Shown in pieces: positions 24,859 through 36,621 of a DNA stretch of 64,000 bases. The DNA lies in the NCBI GenBank assembly GCA_002786065.1, contig NHNY01000010.1, forward strand, positions 124,001 through 188,000, written 5' to 3'. Both the position numbers and the translations under genes were made by a program. This DNA is from Microcyclospora pomicola (lineage: Eukaryota > Ascomycota > Dothideomycetes > Capnodiales). The notes under the pieces were generated by a model. The model was not told the DNA's origin. It searched no databases and saw only the letters and a list, made by a program, of their open reading frames with translations. Within the stretch, counting starts at the first letter, position 1, and every line of letters begins with the position of its first letter.

Positions 24859-25422
24859 GGTTGCGAGAGGCGGCTTTGGTGGTTTTGCGGTGGGAGGGGT
24901 GGTTGTAGTTTGTAGTATGCTCACTGATGATAGTGAGGAGGGGAGAGTAAGATGGTGGAGTGAGACTGGTGGTGGAGATGCAGGCAGCAGCAGCAGCAGA
25001 AGGATTCGGGGACGTGCTATCTCCGCGTGATGTTGATACGAGCTTGGAGCTTTGCCTTGGAAGGTGGAGTCACGTTGGAGGCACTTTGATGGTTCGGGTG
25101 ACGTACACATGGTCACGCGACTGTGGGGGGGCTCGACATGGCACGTGGCATGCCGTTTATAGTCGATGTTGATGATAAGGTCAGATGGAGAGGCTGCATT
25201 GAGTCGTTGTTGACGAAGATATCATGCTGTCGCTGTCTAGGTATCTATATAACGGGAATGCAAAGGAGATTGTACATGCTGAAAGACCATGATGAGGGTA
25301 TCGTGACGCTGTAAAGGCAGATAAAAGTGAGAGATGAAGCCGTAGTGGCTGGAGGCGAACGCGCAAGCGCTGCCACAAATCTTGAACAAGAAAATGTATC
25401 GGGTGTAGGTTCCAAAAACATC
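24859..25422. other. Upstream region of the PLDc_N-like gene
   Basis: This contains a short CAG-type microsatellite (near 24975-25000) and CT/GA-rich leader sequence, and presumably the promoter of the minus-strand gene. No gene is supported. Confidence 0.45.
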
Positions 25423-28400
25423 TCACCGCCCTCGGATGAGAAGATCTACCGCCCGGTCGACGCGAAGACCATCTCCCATGTCCGTGATTCGAAGCGCTTC
25501 AGCGGCTTGTGCAGGGGTGAAGCCCATCTCGACAATCTTGTTAACTGCCATACCGCTGGTGTCCTCGGCAATACCATTCCCGTAGCGTCGTAGAGACATA
25601 CGGTTGAACGTCTCGACGCGACCTTCGATGATGGGCGAGATCTTGCGCTGATGATGAGTGATCGGGGTCTTTGGCTGGCGGCGATGTTGTCGTCGTGGAG
25701 GAAGCGGAGGGACGAATGCGGTGCGAGAAGGGGACGAGGCGGCGGCTGAAAGAGGTGTTGGCGGTAGGGATGGAGACGTTTGTGAGAATGGGCGAGCCGG
25801 TAGAGGAGGTGAAGCGGTGCTGGGCAACAACGGTGAGACGAGGCAACTTCGAGGCTCGGTGGCGCTCATGCTGCCATCTTGTGCGGCAGGACCTTCAACG
25901 CTGACCCTGCGGTCTGCCATGCTCATCGCTCGTTCCGAGTACATGTCAATGAGCGGAAGGCGTTTGTAGCTGCTGGCTTGACGGGCAAGGCGGATCTCTG
26001 CGGCCAGACTGGCGACTCGCTTGCGGCTCATCTCTTTCCTTTCCTTCTCGAGCGGGCTCTGAGATTGGACGGCAGCAGCAATGACTCGCTCTTCGTACAG
26101 GCGTGACACAGGCTCCTTGAGGAAGGTGCTTCGGCTTGCATCGTACTGAGGAGGACTCCAAGTGGTCCAGCCATTACGTCGTGCGATGGTAAAGCCTGTG
26201 CCATTGTGGTCGTTGACATGTTCGGCCATTTTGGCAACAACAGCAGGGCCTAATGTAAGGATGTGGTTCAGCCACTCCTCCAGGATTTGACCTTCCTTCT
26301 CAACATCACCAGCCTGTACGTCACATCCATCGAACACCCCATTATCTCTAGCTTGGCCAATCCGTCCGTGGTAGCCAGAAAGAAGAGCCGTGAGGCAGGT
26401 CCAGATTTCGGTCATATCGTAAAGTTGCTTCGCAGAAAGACCCTGTGGATTGCCTTGGGCGAAGAAATCAGGGGCGTTCAACAGCACACTGCTCAATTCG
26501 TAGTCGAGGTTGGTATTGACGGTCGCCACACATCCTTGATTCTCCGCAAGCAAGCCGCCTCTAAGCCAGTCGAGCTGACCAGTGACGTCCTCAAATCTTC
26601 CTTTCTTCCCGCCGAAGATTTCACAGAAAGCCCAAATGCGCCAGAATGCGTCCGTGAAGCGTTGTGCATTCGGATGCGACGGAGTCGAGATGGCGAAAGC
26701 AGTTTCGCGACGAATGAAAGACTGGCAGTGACCAAGAATCTGCTTTTTGAGCGACTCGATCACGGCCAAATCCCGGTTATGGTGGTGCATGTATGTGATG
26801 GGTGTGAACTCGACCTGACGCAATCCAGCACCATCATCCTCTGGAGGACACCATTCCCGGAATTCCCATGCGGCCGGAGACTGGTTATAGGCTACGGCAC
26901 GTATGAGATGCATGGAGTTCTCTCGATAGACGCGGTACATGCCCTTGTTGATTTGAGCTGTGCTGAAAAGGTCCTGAGGATTTTTCAGTGCTTGTAGGAT
27001 TTGCAAAAGCACGTCTTCTGCTGAGGCAGCTCCTGCAGCATATTGGTCTTCCACTTTGGCAATTGATCCTCCCGTTGATGACGGGGCTTCGACAACGACC
27101 AGGCCATCATCGATCACGATTTGAGGTACGGCCACAATCGCCTCTGGGGCATCTGCTGACGAAGATCGTGCTTTCGCGATGGAAAGCTGGCTGTCGCTCC
27201 TGCTCCTTGCGACAGCGCGACCACGAATACAAGACCCATCGACAGTCTTTTCGCTGCCAGCCGCGTCCAGCTCGTTCGACGATATTCGCAGCTCTGAGTC
27301 CGAATGGCTTCTAGATGGCACTATTTGCGATTGTACCCTCCGACCTTGTGGCGACCGACACCATTCTCGCTTTCTAGAGCGTCTAGGGACAGTAGGTGCA
27401 CGCTCTGGAGGCTGCATGACGCTGCGAACACTGTCGCCCCTTCCCATGGTCACTGTTGTGGGTGAAGCTGCTTCATCCTGTGCGTCCGCGTCGGGTGTGA
27501 TGTGTGACAATTGAGCTTGGATATTGTTCTCGACCTCGCTTAATGTTGGACTAATGAAGTTGGAGATGATGGGTGGCTGTTGGCCAGAGGTGATAAACTC
27601 CTGATCGTAGCGATCAAGCACGGAGACGGATCGCCGAGCGACTGTCGGTTGCACCTTCAACGTACTGGGAGCTGACCTTGTGCTCGGCGCAATGCGTTGT
27701 TTATTGCTTTCGAAGTCCGCGGGAGGGAGCACAGAGACTGCATACACTGGCTCACATAGGATAGGAGAAGACGCCGGAATTGGAGGCAGAGGCTTATCAG
27801 TATAGGTATGCGGATGAGCGTCTGCCAATTGGCTCATCGTTCCATCCACCTGACGTCCATGGTCTGCTGCCTTTCCCGCGAGTGTTCCTTGCAAGATTGT
27901 TTCGGTGGAAGAGCTGTCAACTGCGACACTTGTCGCGGAGCTGTTGTCACTTTTGATAGAGGCATTGTCCTGCTCGGTAGCAGAGCTGCAAGAGGATGAT
28001 GATGGACGAGCAGTCTTCCGTTCCTGACTTGCTGGCGATCCATCGTTTCTGGTGGAGACTTGTAGTTGTCGGATGCTTGGTGGAGGGGTACACGATTTGC
28101 GCCGATCGAATCTGGGTAGTGAGGCAGCATTCCATCTATCTCCCTTGATGTTCGCAGGGGGAGGTATGCTGAACTTGGATACGGCGCTCGGCGGCGTCAC
28201 GCGCAGTCTGGCTCGTGATAAGACTGGCTTCACGACCGTGGCAATCGCTGTGTCGTTGATGAACAGCTGGCTGGATGGGATGGATACAGAAAGATCCCGT
28301 TTGTGAGCGGCGGTAACGGAGGCTGGCTTCTGGGCTGATTTCGAGAGCACTTCGCTGTCTGCTTTCTCCACCGTGGTGCTCGTCATATCGTCCCAATGTG

Positions 28401-28938
28401 TGACTCCGCTCACCCACACTCCAATTCTGTTGGCCTGCTCTCGTCGCTTCGTCGAGTCCGATCTCTCGGCTGGAGATCTAGAACCATTATTCCAAAAGGT
28501 TCTGTGTTGAGAGGGTGAGAGCTTGTCGGGCGAGTTCGCAAACACAAGTCCTCCCGGTGGTGATTGTTCTGTGACAGCAGAAATGATCTCGAGGTTGGGG
28601 CTGGTCGACATTTCCTCTTCTAAGGCTTTCATGTTGAACTTCGCCGCGGCTGGCACAGCGTGCAGTACCGTCCCCCTGTTTTTTTTGAGATTGCTGCCAC
28701 TGATGCCCTTTTTCTTGCCTAGCCATCTTGCTTGACGCTCGGACATCCGCTTGGACAGAGTTGGAGTGTGTGCCACCTCTTCAGCACTGAAAAGTGATGT
28801 CTTAGGTTCGGGCAGCTCTGTGCCTCTCCTCGAGAAGATGCTGATGGATCGCCGGGCGATATTATCAGAGTCTGTTGGTGCTTTCGCAGCACTCTGCATC
28901 GAAGTGTTGTTTTGAGATGTGGGATTTGATTCAGCCAT
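25423..28938 (-). CDS. Large F-box-like and UBA domain protein
   Basis: This is a single-exon gene for 1,171 residues. The first ~630 residues are Ser/Pro-rich and probably disordered. An F-box-like helix set follows (AEDVLLQILQALKNPQDLFSTAQINKGMYRV), then a folded region of about 300 residues (RAVAYNQSPAAWEFREW; RFTDAFWRIWAFCEIFGGKKGR; EEWLNHILTLGPAVVAKM; GFTIARRNGWTTWSPPQYD). A Pro-rich linker follows, and the protein ends in a UBA domain (NKIVEMGFTPAQAAEALRIT...DRAVDLLIRGR). UBA domains bind ubiquitin, and F-box-like helices may recruit Skp1. A role in ubiquitin-dependent regulation is therefore inferred, not shown. The family looks conserved in related ascomycetes but has no name that I know. 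Confidence 0.75.
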   Translation of the reverse strand: MAESNPTSQNNTSMQSAAKAPTDSDNIARRSISIFSRRGTELPEPKTSLFSAEEVAHTPTLSKRMSERQARWLGKKKGISGSNLKKNRGTVLHAVPAAAKFNMKALEEEMSTSPNLEIISAVTEQSPPGGLVFANSPDKLSPSQHRTFWNNGSRSPAERSDSTKRREQANRIGVWVSGVTHWDDMTSTTVEKADSEVLSKSAQKPASVTAAHKRDLSVSIPSSQLFINDTAIATVVKPVLSRARLRVTPPSAVSKFSIPPPANIKGDRWNAASLPRFDRRKSCTPPPSIRQLQVSTRNDGSPASQERKTARPSSSSCSSATEQDNASIKSDNSSATSVAVDSSSTETILQGTLAGKAADHGRQVDGTMSQLADAHPHTYTDKPLPPIPASSPILCEPVYAVSVLPPADFESNKQRIAPSTRSAPSTLKVQPTVARRSVSVLDRYDQEFITSGQQPPIISNFISPTLSEVENNIQAQLSHITPDADAQDEAASPTTVTMGRGDSVRSVMQPPERAPTVPRRSRKREWCRSPQGRRVQSQIVPSRSHSDSELRISSNELDAAGSEKTVDGSCIRGRAVARSRSDSQLSIAKARSSSADAPEAIVAVPQIVIDDGLVVVEAPSSTGGSIAKVEDQYAAGAASAEDVLLQILQALKNPQDLFSTAQINKGMYRVYRENSMHLIRAVAYNQSPAAWEFREWCPPEDDGAGLRQVEFTPITYMHHHNRDLAVIESLKKQILGHCQSFIRRETAFAISTPSHPNAQRFTDAFWRIWAFCEIFGGKKGRFEDVTGQLDWLRGGLLAENQGCVATVNTNLDYELSSVLLNAPDFFAQGNPQGLSAKQLYDMTEIWTCLTALLSGYHGRIGQARDNGVFDGCDVQAGDVEKEGQILEEWLNHILTLGPAVVAKMAEHVNDHNGTGFTIARRNGWTTWSPPQYDASRSTFLKEPVSRLYEERVIAAAVQSQSPLEKERKEMSRKRVASLAAEIRLARQASSYKRLPLIDMYSERAMSMADRRVSVEGPAAQDGSMSATEPRSCLVSPLLPSTASPPLPARPFSQTSPSLPPTPLSAAASSPSRTAFVPPLPPRRQHRRQPKTPITHHQRKISPIIEGRVETFNRMSLRRYGNGIAEDTSGMAVNKIVEMGFTPAQAAEALRITDMGDGLRVDRAVDLLIRGR

Positions 28939-30937
28939 GTCGAAATGTATGCTGCGGGAATAGAGACCAGGAAGAAACTCGTGTCCAGGGTTGCAGAGCC
29001 GTGCCAGTTTGCGATGCTCTAGGTGGCAATACTGCTTGCGATCCCGGAAGAGCTTACAGCACGAGCGACGTAATCAATTCTGATGCTGGTCGAGCTGCAA
29101 GGTTCGTGTCATGTCCTTGCCAGTAGTCAAATGCAGAAACATATGCAATGCAGGTAACAAACTCAGCACTTGCATGTATTTGTTTCAGGTGAGGTTGTGT
29201 AGGTCGCAGCTCGAAAGACCAATGTACTGTACAAGGACAGCAGAGTGATCTAGAGCAAGGAAGAAGAAGAGATGTCAATTGTTGATGAGCAATACTCACT
29301 CACCGCACAAGCCTTCTTGCTATCATTCCCTTGACTCTAAAAAGGTACCTCTGGTGGCCGTTGTTGCTGGCATTTAGACTTCTGACGATCGCTGCACGGT
29401 ATGCATGGCCACGGCGTGTTGGAAGCCGTTGGGTCCATACCACATGTAGTATCGGGCAGTGCCCTGTCTACTTGGCCAGCACTTCCCATTGGCGATAGAC
29501 GCCGCAAATGCTAATTGTAGCAGAAGCTGATGCCGCATGGCTGTTTAGCACATCTGCATCGGCCGCAGCCCGGGCTGTGTTGAAGCTGGACGATAGATCT
29601 AGCTTCGACTGTGCCGCCAACCCTTTCACCGGGTAGTACCATCAGGCGACCCATCACAGCAGAGTCCAACACACACAAAGCTGCTGCAGGCCAGATTATG
29701 ATGGTCGGTCTCTGCAGCTCATGCGCAAATTGCAGTGGTGACGAGGCTGTCACAGGCACACAGCAAGGCTCTGTCCTTGGTGATGGAGAGACGCACAGTG
29801 GTGGCTGTAGGTCCCCTTGGAACTTGACATGGCAGAGATCGACGAAGAGCATGCTAGTCATTCTGGTGATTTGGCGCTTCAGCGTATGGAAGGATTCGGG
29901 ATCAATTCCACTCATCCACCCTACCGGTTTGACTGTGCACGCCGTTGTCAGCAAATTACGGAGCTACGAACCCATCGTCCTAGCTGTGTTTTGCGAGGCG
30001 AAGTGCCTTCCATTCTGAACGGCTATGCATCGCGGATACTGTATTGTATATTTAGCCAAGACATTATCGATGAACATCCAAGGAAAGTGGTTTGCTCGTT
30101 GCGACGCGATGAGGGTGTGGCCCCCGCAACAAATCCAACCGACTCAGCCTCATGTTGGTTTACGTAGGTGTGCAAGATGTGATGACAGGGATGCATTGCA
30201 TTGCATAGACGGGCCACAGTTCGAACCCTGATAGGAGGCCTCATGATAATATCTGCTGTCTGTACAGCATCACAGACCCACAAGCCGCGAACTGGTGATT
30301 GTGCTGGAAAAGCTATTCGGTGCGTCGGTCTGGATGTCGAAGGATCTTACCCAGCCCTGATAAACACGCCACAACCCTCATTGTTAGCGTCATTCCTACT
30401 TCATTTCGATGTTTTGCAATAGCTTTGGCTTGCTATGGTCTTCACTGTATGAGCTAGTGCTCGTCACTGTGCGTAGGGACCCAAGCGGCCCCGAGTGCAC
30501 GTGGCGCGGCCCAAGGGACTGTCACGCAGGATCCCTCGTGCTGACGAACACATCAACCAAGAGACAAGCTATGAGGAAGACGAAGCGAAGAGGGGAACAC
30601 AGCATCACGAAGCAGTGACTGCTTTCAGCCAAATGTGTAGAAAAATGCTCGATGCTTACGGGTGAAAAGGTCTTGGTACTGTCAATCGCTCGTCAAAAGA
30701 AATGGCCTTTCCCATCCTTGTGCCGACTTGCTTGGTGAGCCACGATCGCGGATCTACTCCGGGTGAACGCATAGGCTGTTCCTCTCCATGGAATTGACGA
30801 CGCGAACTATACATACCGATTACCATCGCAACAACCGGGTGGTTGGACTCTTTGGGTGCAGATGACGTTGCAGTGCTGGCGTTTCTTCTGCTCGCTATAC
30901 AACGACGGGCTGACCCGCCTATGAGCAGACGGACTCA
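28939..30937. other. Gene-poor stretch of 2 kb
   Basis: Only short frames are present, the longest being overlapping 147- and 135-codon frames on opposite strands near 29511-30018 with no recognisable domain. I looked for terminal inverted or direct repeats and transposase-like motifs and saw none. A GTTCGAACC box near 30219 does not sit in a foldable tRNA. The segment adjoins the WD40 remnant, which suggests accessory, decaying DNA. Confidence 0.4.
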
Positions 30938-31570
30938 TTGGATGTAGCGCACTGCTTTAGGTCCCATACTCGATTGATAGGCCACTGTCCAACTACAGCA
31001 ACCAGTGACGAGGTCCAGATGTTCGGTAGCTATTATCCTGTTCTTGATCTAGCATTCTCACCGGACGGACGAGTCATCGCGTTAGCAACATCCTCTGGGA
31101 CAGTAGAGCTATGGAACATGTTCCCGAAAGAGCTGGTATCGAAGCTCCAAGCATCAGACACCCCGATTGATTCAGTCGTCTTTTCGTCGGATGGACGGGT
31201 CGTCGCATCATTATGCGCCCGAAAAGGATCAGTATGGCTGTGGGACGCGACGACGGGCGAGACGATACAGGTGATCCACACTTAGGAACCAATCTCAGGG
31301 ATAGCGAAGATCACGTTCTCCTCCGATGGGAAGTCCTTACTCACCAGTTCAGGTCTTCTTGTCCTCGAGAATGCTGTCTCAAGCTCATCATACGAAGATG
31401 CTGCATGGACGAGTTCCTTGGAGCTTGACGGTGCATGGGTACGTAGTCATGGCCGAGACTTGCTTTGGTTGCCATATGAGTACCGAGGACCTCGATCAGC
31501 AGCATATCAGGGAACACTTGTGATTGGAACGAAATCGGGCGGCGTACATATGTTTAGGCTTCGCTGAGAT
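30938..31570 (+). pseudogene. WD40 C-terminal remnant of a NACHT-WD40 type receptor
   Basis: The conceptual translation contains WD40 repeats (VLDLAFSPDGRVIALATSSG, then DSVVFSSDGRVVASL...GSVWLWD). The C-terminal cap typical of fungal NACHT-WD40 STAND proteins follows (GAWVRSHGRDLLWLPYEYRG and TLVIGTKSGGVHMF). Those proteins are fungal NOD-like receptors in which the WD40 propeller senses ligand and a NACHT domain oligomerises. Here only two or three blades and the cap remain, no NACHT or effector domain lies upstream, and the reading frame is interrupted about once. I therefore call it a relic. It sits in the gene-poor pocket, as expected for this fast birth-and-death family. Confidence 0.7.
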
Positions 31571-31951
31571 ATCGCCGCTTGTGGCGATCATCCCCACCAC
31601 CTAGCCAATACATCTATAGGCGCCATGTCGTAAATCCGCAAAGACTCACTGCGATGTAGGAACAACCCTCCATTCTAGAGCTCAATGATTGCACATTGCT
31701 CGCGTGGCGATCGAGAAAGAGGCACATCGGTAACGGTTCATTGTGATCCTACTGCTGCTGTGGGTATACATTGACAATGGATCATCATTTGGAAACCAAT
31801 CTACGATTACTGTTATCTCGTGCTGAGACAGGATACGAGATCGTTGCCATTAAAACATCAATATGTCTTGGTATCTTGCTATGTAATATCACCTATCTGC
31901 TCTGAAACCGCACAGCTTCATGACCCACACGAGTGTCACGCTCGAGCCCAT
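31571..31951. other. Intergenic, no supported gene
   Basis: No frame, repeat or RNA gene is recognisable between the WD40 remnant and the 3' end of the PLAC8 gene. Confidence 0.45.
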
Positions 31952-32605
31952 TTAGTACTTGGGCGGCACCGTAGCGGCGGGAGTCTGACCGATCTGCTGG
32001 CCGTTCTCAGGGTACTGAGCAGGTTGCTGATAGACCATGCCACCCTGCTGCTGCCCGTACGGGTCCTTGGTATCGAGCCTGGCCATGCCTCCGGAAGCAG
32101 TGGCGCGACTCTTCATCTCCATCTCCATCTGCGCCAGACCACAGGGGGTGCAGCATGCGGAGATCCTGTGATTCGATCAGCGATCGCCCTCACATCTATT
32201 CGTCACTCAATGAGCTCGCGAGAAGCGGCACTTACAAGCAATCAGTGCACGCATCACCCTTGACGTTGAACCTCTCCCGAATCTCGGTGCGCTTGAGCAT
32301 CATGGGGATGAAGGCCAGGGAGAAGCATGAGGCGAGATAGAAGATGGCGCATTCACCGTTGAGGAAATTGGTCGCCTCGTCATCCTGCGACGGGAATTTG
32401 CTGTAACCTGAGATACATCCAGAGTCAGTACTGACTTTCTGCTATGCTTCTTTGATAAGGTAGGAGGGCTCAACGTACGCGCAGAGGTTCGTCCAAACAG
32501 ACACGGCGAGCAACACCAGGCGCCCCAGCAGGTTCCGCAGTCGCCGCCGCAGACGTGGTCGCACATCCCGTTCTCCCACTCGCCTCGTTCTTGCATGTTG
32601 GCCAT
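31952..32605 (-). CDS. PLAC8 family Cys-rich protein
   Basis: This is a 170-residue protein from three exons (32479-32605, 32236-32407, 31952-32165) with introns of 70 nt each. The PLAC8 domain is clear: W-E-N-G-M-C-D...GDCGTCWGAWCCSPCLFGR near the N-terminus, then a hydrophobic middle (ECAIFYLASCFSLAFIPMM), then IRERFNVKGDACTDCLISACCTPCGL. A Gln/Pro-rich tail follows (DPYGQQQGGMVYQQ). Relatives include plant PCR and FWL/CNR proteins and fungal Cys-rich membrane proteins linked to cadmium/zinc or calcium handling. The short hydrophobic segments suggest plasma-membrane association. The specific role here is not predictable. Splice sites are canonical, and both joins restore conserved family residues, so the model is strong. 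Confidence 0.88.
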
Positions 32606-33794
32606 GATGTCTGACTTTTCGTACGGGGAGACAAGAACTGCGGATAAATGTGTAGAATAGCACGTCAACAAGGTGAACGGAGAGATGTCAAGTTCAAACA
32701 CAAAGAAAAAGGCAGCGCAAGGCAAGGCTGGCGATGTATACAAGACAAAGATCTCGAGAGCGGCCAAGATTGCATAACATAAACTAGGTACGGAGCTGAT
32801 CTACGTACTACTGGTCTGCAGCCATAGCACACATCAGCTATGTACAGATCAGGCGAGCCATGCACACCTCGCCCGCAGCTGAGCTCAAGAAACGACCGCC
32901 GCTGGCCCCAGCGTTGGCAGCAGAGTTTCACAGTCCACACTCTCGGTTCCTGGAAGACGTTGCACGTAGCTTTGCGGGCTGAAGCTATTCTGGGACCTCG
33001 GGAGGCGGTGCCTTGAAACTACGGAAGTGTAAGCTCTAGCGGGAGATCCCCGGGTGGAGACTTGCAGCCTTGCAGGGCGATGCATGCGACTACACGTCTC
33101 TTTGGGAATGCTTCACGGCATCCAGACACGCTTCAGATCGATCGAACAACCGGGTCCATCAATGCGTTCGATCGTGATGGCTCTCCAACCTCCCCGACAC
33201 ATGGGTGCGTGTTCAAGCAGCGCCTGAAGAAATTTTACGCCCATTCGGATGACAACCTCGCGAGGGCTGAAAAGCGGAGATTGATGTGACGCCAAGGCTG
33301 AGTCTTTTCCCTCAGTGCTCAGGACAGCTGTGCGACCCTTCTCAGCCTGATACATGTACTCTTACTACGTTCTGGACAGGGTCGGAGGAATCGACAGGCC
33401 TCGCTGACAGCCTTGCATATACTGTAGTCTGTATGTATGGTCTAGAGCTCCCACGTGCAATGGTCTGATCCATCCATGAGTTTGTGGCGCCGCGGGATGT
33501 TCACCGGTCGAAGGAATGTTTTAGTGTAAGATCTCTGGGACTTCTCACTGCTCAGCTGACATTACTGTTGCCGTACATGAACCCCAGAGAAGAGGTGGCG
33601 CTGTCCGGATCTGACTTGGCAGAACTTGATAGGACAATGATGCCCTCAGAAAAAGAACGTTCTAAAAGCTAGCTTGAGATGATCGAACAGCTCTGGATTT
33701 CTTAGATCTGATCGAAGACGATCTTACCGAATGCAGAATGTCACTAATGCGATGGTATAAGTAATGTTACAAGTGGTGATACAGCCAATCAGGG
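32606..33794. other. Intergenic, no supported gene
   Basis: About 1.2 kb lies between the PLAC8 gene promoter and the MEF2 3' end. The frames on both strands are all under 95 codons and show no motif. Confidence 0.45.
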
Positions 33795-36621
33795 TCAAAC
33801 GTATTCGCCTCGAATCTCTGTCAAGACAGCTTTCTGGCGCATGGCACTCATGCGCTCGAAACGATCCACGACCATCGTAAAGGTGCCTCGTCCGCCCGTT
33901 AACGACCGGAGATGCTTGAGATATCCCACCATCTCCTTCAAGGGGACGCGTGCGAGGATTTGCCGTTGCGTCCGTTCGCTGCCCTGTCTACTTTCCGCTA
34001 CAGTATGGCCACCGGCGAAGGGATCTGGGGGAGCGTAGATCTTGTCGGCCGGTATATCTACTCCAGTCCCAGATGGTGATGTGCCGCTAGATTCGTCTGC
34101 CGTGCCTAAGGAGACCACACTACCGCCTCTTTGAGCGGATATGTCGTGGACCACGCTGCCTAGACTCGACTCTTCGACGCTGATGGTGGCTAGCATCACT
34201 GGTTCCATCATGACCGACGGGCTGGAGTTCGTGCTCTGGCGGAGTGCTTTTTGCACGGCCAGACGCGCTGCAGAAGACAGTGCAGCAGGTGTAGTGTCAC
34301 CGAAGATATGTGCGATGTGATCGAGCTCAATTGAAATGTTTGTGCTATGCACAGGATAGCCGTGGCTTGGTCCTCGCGCAAGTGCAGCAGATGTACCGGT
34401 CTGCAGAGCTTGGACGACCGTCTGCAATGAAAGATGGGGTGGTAAGCCAGGTTGATCTTCAGCGAGAGCCTCGCCGTCGTGCCCTAATGTAGGCGTTGTG
34501 ATGATCAGATGGTTGTTGTCCTGAAGCTCGAATCTGAGATTGGTGTCTGTTGGGAGACCTGTATCAGACGACGATGGCTCCACTGACGCTCGACATCCTG
34601 CTTTGGAGCGTTTCCCTCCGACATCACGGTCGAAGATCTCTTCTATCGTACCGCTTGCGCTCGTCACTGCTTCCCGATACCCAATTTCGATGGATCCAAT
34701 TCGAGCTTTTGCTTTCAGATCGCTAACCAATCTGTCTCGAGCGATCTCGAGATGCAACTCGCCCATGCCAGCCAGATGAGTTTGCCCGCTCTCTTCATCG
34801 ACAGTGACGCTCAAACTCGGATCCTCTCGAAGTAGAAGCTCCAGCGCTTCTCGTATGTGCTTCTCTTCTGAAAGACTGTTCGCCTCGACGCTCACGAAGA
34901 AAACAGGTGGAGGAACGTTGATCGGACGGAGCTGCAAATTCCTCACTGTCTCCGGAGGTCCCGTCTTGGGATGGGCGCCAGTGTACGAAATCAGTGTATC
35001 ACCCGTGCGTGCGAATTTGAGCCCAGGTATGACACCAATTTGACCCGCAGGTATGCTCGTAACATCAACAGCATCGTTGGCGTACATTTTCAGTAGTCTT
35101 TGACATCGCTCCGTATTGCTCAGATTGGTGTTCCACAATGGGGCATTGGTGTTGAGCACACCGGAGTAGACTCGAACATAGACAAGCACGCCGCGTTTAC
35201 CATCGGCAACGACTTTAAAGGCCAGGGCGCACGCCTCCAAGTTCTGTAGCGCAAAGCTCGTCTTGTCCTTGCTCAACGCTTTACTTTTCGGATTTGATGG
35301 AACAGAAGACCTTGCAATAAGCTTGCCACCAAGGAATTCCGCAAGACCACCTTTGATGGTTCCTAAGCTGATCTCAGCATCTGGCCGCTCAATTGGTGAA
35401 GGTAGCAGGTCTACGACAGCGTCCAGTAACGGCTGCACCCCGACATTCCGGAAACTAGCTCCGGCAAAGACTGGTACCACCGTCTGCGGATGCGTCAAGA
35501 CTATCCGTCTTAAGCTGCTTATTATGTCTGCTGGCGATATGGCAAGGTGGTCCTCTTCGGCCTCGAGATAGTGTTCCACCATGGCATCGTCATGGTCCGA
35601 TAATAATTCAACGAGCGCAATCCGCGCTCTTTTCATCTCCTCTGCAAGTGACGCATCTTGCGAGACAAGATCATCGAGGCTCAACACCTGAACATCTTTA
35701 CCGTCGCCACCCTCCTTGTAGGCGAGGCCGCGAAGTCCAATAACATCGGCAACTCCTTTCAGCCCGCCTTCAGCCGTCCACCACGGAATCCCGCAAACAG
35801 CAGGCCAAGCACGAAGTCTTGTACCAATCTCACGCACAGTCTGCCCAAATGCTGCTCCGTCTCGATCTAATTTGTTCACAAAGATGATCTTTGGAATTTG
35901 ATAGGCTGACGCCTGAGCCCAGACCTTCTCTGTCTGAGCTTCGACACCGGCTACACCATCTAGAATGCAGACTGCGCCATCTAACACTCGAAGGGACCTC
36001 AGGACCTCGAATGTGAAATCAGCATGTCCAGGAGTGTCGATCAGATTGATGTTGTGCGGAACACTTGAGCGGGGCGCGGCGTTGACCGCGGTCTGGGTGA
36101 CATCGCCAGGAGGCCAAGAGAAAGATATTGCAGCAGATTGAATAGTAATGCCACGTGCACGTTCGGCTGGCAGGAAGTCGGTTACCGTGCTGCCTTCATC
36201 GACGTCTACAGGTTGTCAGCAATATTTCAAACCCTGTTGATCAACGATGAAATTTGCTCTGGTGAAGACTTGAACGAACGCGACTTCATTGGCATTCAGG
36301 CCTCCATCTCAATAGGTGATGTGTGTTTACCTCCTATTCTTCTAGTGAAACCACTATAGTACAGCATGCGCTCCGTGGTTGTCGTTTTGCCCTTGTCATC
36401 GTAAGTATTAACGTTTCTAACAATCTCGCAATATGCTAAAACATGCTTACGGCATCGATGTGGGCAATAATGCCAATATTTCGTGTCCGATCTGTGGATG
36501 TGGGTTTGGACGTTGCATACTTGCGGCACGAAGGGATTTGGACTGCAAGAGCCTGGCATTTTACTAAACAACATCGTCCATATGGTAACGCATGTAGGCG
36601 ATGACCCCTGGTAAGAGGCAT
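33795..36621 (-). CDS. MEF2: Mitochondrial elongation factor G2 (ribosome-releasing factor 2)
   Basis: This translational GTPase acts with mitochondrial RRF to split ribosomes after termination. About 880 residues come from three exons (36451-36621, 36331-36391, 33795-36205). Exon 1 encodes a mitochondrial presequence ([19 protein letters not shown]...) and the start of the G domain. The P-loop is [17 protein letters not shown], and the first intron (36392-36450) falls exactly inside it. Further G-domain motifs are [12 protein letters not shown] (G2), DTPGHADF (G3) and NKLDRDG (G4). Domains II-V follow, with the hallmark [14 protein letters not shown], a family-specific insertion in domain IV, and a C-terminal [16 protein letters not shown]. 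The C-terminal EF-G signature and presequence favour MEF2 over MEF1; the long, divergent domain IV supports the recycling paralogue. Confidence 0.92.

Noticed and set aside
24859-25116. N-terminal extension of the PLDc_N protein in the longer open frame
   Set aside because: The extension is Pro/Ser/Leu low-complexity leader; the ATG at 24858 directly precedes a signal sequence.
29511-30018. Overlapping 147- and 135-codon frames as genes or a transposon fragment
   Set aside because: No transposase motif or terminal repeats; both strands are equally open and unremarkable.
30195-30245. GTTCGAACC box suggesting a second tRNA
   Set aside because: The flanking bases cannot form T, anticodon and acceptor stems on either strand.
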